Shown here: positions 62,963-64,000 of the stretch, piece after piece
Position numbering within the stretch: position 1 is the stretch's first letter
How the letters are laid out: each line of letters opens with the position of its first letter
Origin: Deltaproteobacteria bacterium
GTDB lineage: Bacteria > Desulfobacterota > Desulfobacteria > Desulfobacterales > Desulfosarcinaceae
DNA length: 64,000 nucleotides
Direction of reading: 5' to 3'
Assembly (NCBI GenBank): GCA_021824175.1
Contig: JAKALP010000018.1
Coordinates: forward strand, 36,001-100,000
The notes under the pieces: generated by a model
What the model saw: only the letters and a program-made list of their open reading frames with translations
What the model was told of the DNA's origin: nothing
Databases searched by the model: none
Translations under genes and position numbers: made by a program

Positions 62963-63892
62963 TCACCCACGGGTCGTTTCCGCCGGGTTTATGGTGACCT
63001 GGACTTTGCCGGTTAGGAGGTCGTGCATTAGGCCGGATTTTAGTTTGGATAACTTTCCCAAGTCTTCATCTAATGCTTTAATTTGTCTCTCAATAGAAAC
63101 AAGTCGCGAGCTTATCAACTTCTGTTCATCATGTTGTGGACAAGCGATATCTAATGGGTGAATATCATTGCGGTTTAATGAAGGTGAACCGCTTTTTGTT
63201 CCGAATCTACCCAAATTTAACCAAACACAAAGATAGAAAACGAAAAGGGGTTCACCATTAAAAAAATCCGTCGCATACAAACTTGTATCATGCGCCCAAA
63301 AATCCACATTCAAATAATGCACTTTTCCTATGGTGCCTTTTCTTCCAACAACAACGTTAGGTGCTTTGGTTGTGAAAGCATTATGATAACCTATTACCCC
63401 ACCAGAAGAGACGACCGGAAAGTTCCCTTCAATGAACTCTGATTCGACAATATCGTGTCCTCTCTGAAAGTGGACGAGTTCTCCTAATTTTTTAGCCTCC
63501 CATCTCTTCGGAATCCACCCGATGGGGGTTTCCTGATACAGCTCCGGGGCTTGTTCTCTGGGTGGGCGGAGTTTGCCGTCAGCGGTGAGGCCACGGGTAA
63601 ACAGTTCGTGCATTAACCCGGCCTTGATTTGCTGGTATTTGTGGATGAGGGCTTCGGTTTTTTCGATGGCTTCGTCGGTATTCTTAAGGAATAGAGCTAT
63701 GCGATCCTGAATTTCAATAGGCGGCTTTGGGAGTCCAATTTTCTTCAGAGTTGAAAGACTAATTCGTGTCCGTGTAGTTCCCGTTGAAAGTCGATCCGCT
63801 TCTTTCCGAAAGTCACTGAAATTTATGAAGCTTAGAAGATAGTAAGGATTTACATCGCCAGAGGGCCGCAGCTTAATTTGACTTCGTAAACA
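62963..63892 (-). pseudogene. hsdS: Type I restriction specificity subunit HsdS, damaged and truncated
   Basis: This frame encodes the end of target-recognition domain 1 (NPYYLLSFINFSDF, LPKPPIEIQDRI), the central conserved helix (KTEALIHKYQQIKAGLMHELFTRGL), recognition domain 2 (YQETPIGWIPKRWEAKKL...) and the final helix (LDEDLGKLSKLKSGLMHDLLTG). No start is found: a TAA stops the frame at 63893. Upstream, HsdS-like sequence continues in other frames (VLTNRSNCKNNVYEVKL from ~63936), so there appear to be one or more frameshifts, or poor sequence, near the window edge. HsdR is nearby; HsdM must be outside. Confidence 0.7.
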
Positions 63893-64000
63893 TTATTCTT
63901 GCAATTACTTCGGTTAGTTAGTACTATATTTTTCATGACACACACCCCGAAGAAAGAGCCATAACCCAAGGAGAAGAGCAAATGTCACCCCTAAGACGGC

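Overview
The window reads as a chromosomal segment of a Gram-negative bacterium, moderately GC-rich by eye. The best guess is a Desulfobacterota (deltaproteobacterial) anaerobe. Supporting features are GTP-type PEP carboxykinase, a FeoA/FeoB pair with a Cys-rich FeoB companion and a divergent DtxR-type regulator, YfiR/TonB/hybrid-kinase signalling, a MinD-like ATPase paired with a J-domain/HTH protein, PilZ/HDOD/MCP proteins and lipoproteins with Gram-negative lipoboxes. Genus cannot be fixed from the sequence alone. No rRNA, tRNA or CRISPR array was recognised.

Layout. 1-8 kb: tail of a receiver-domain protein, a 1375-aa membrane protein of unknown function, an RmlD-like reductase, a MinD-type ATPase coupled to a J-domain/RodZ-type HTH protein, and rpmB. 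8-16 kb: a methyl-accepting chemotaxis protein, plsY, a YchJ-type SEC-C protein coupled to an epimerase, a degenerate aldo/keto reductase, and an HMGL-type aldolase with a KDPG aldolase. 15.7-27 kb: a signalling stretch with a PilZ protein, a secreted-sensor vWA-FHA protein, a divergent membrane Ser/Thr-kinase-like protein and a double-FHA protein. Interspersed are a MOP-type exporter, a flavin disulfide-reductase homologue without its redox cysteines, a ChaN-like lipoprotein and a YcgN-like protein. 27-39.7 kb is mostly housekeeping: clpB, pckG, rdgB, an HDOD regulator, coaE, ribosomal protein THX, an SDR and a pqiAABC-type lipid-transport operon. 39.9-50.4 kb: hybrid kinase/YfiR/TonB-receptor module, the feo locus with its divergent DtxR-type regulator and two palindromic operators, a PaaI-type thioesterase and a VirJ/AcvB-like hydrolase. 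51.4-55.8 kb: DEAD-box helicase, aminotransferase, hisG and hisI. 55.9-64 kb is a defence/addiction island: MntA/HepT with a broken hepT, a YgjP-like metallopeptidase coupled to HsdR, the AbiEi/AbiEii toxin-antitoxin pair, a small transposon-like insertion and a damaged hsdS.

Most striking observations. (1) A 140-bp element with 23-bp terminal inverted repeats and a perfect 10-bp flanking direct repeat (a MITE) lies between two matching palindromes that look like the AbiEi operator. (2) The abiE transcript appears leaderless, with one palindrome over its start codon. (3) A possible phospho-signalling network consists of a kinase-like protein with a large insertion, FHA proteins and a vWA protein. 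(4) A Cys-less lipoamide-dehydrogenase-like enzyme retains the His-Glu dyad. (5) A short repeat family built on GATTSGTT units occurs at several intergenic sites and enters an aminotransferase N-terminus.
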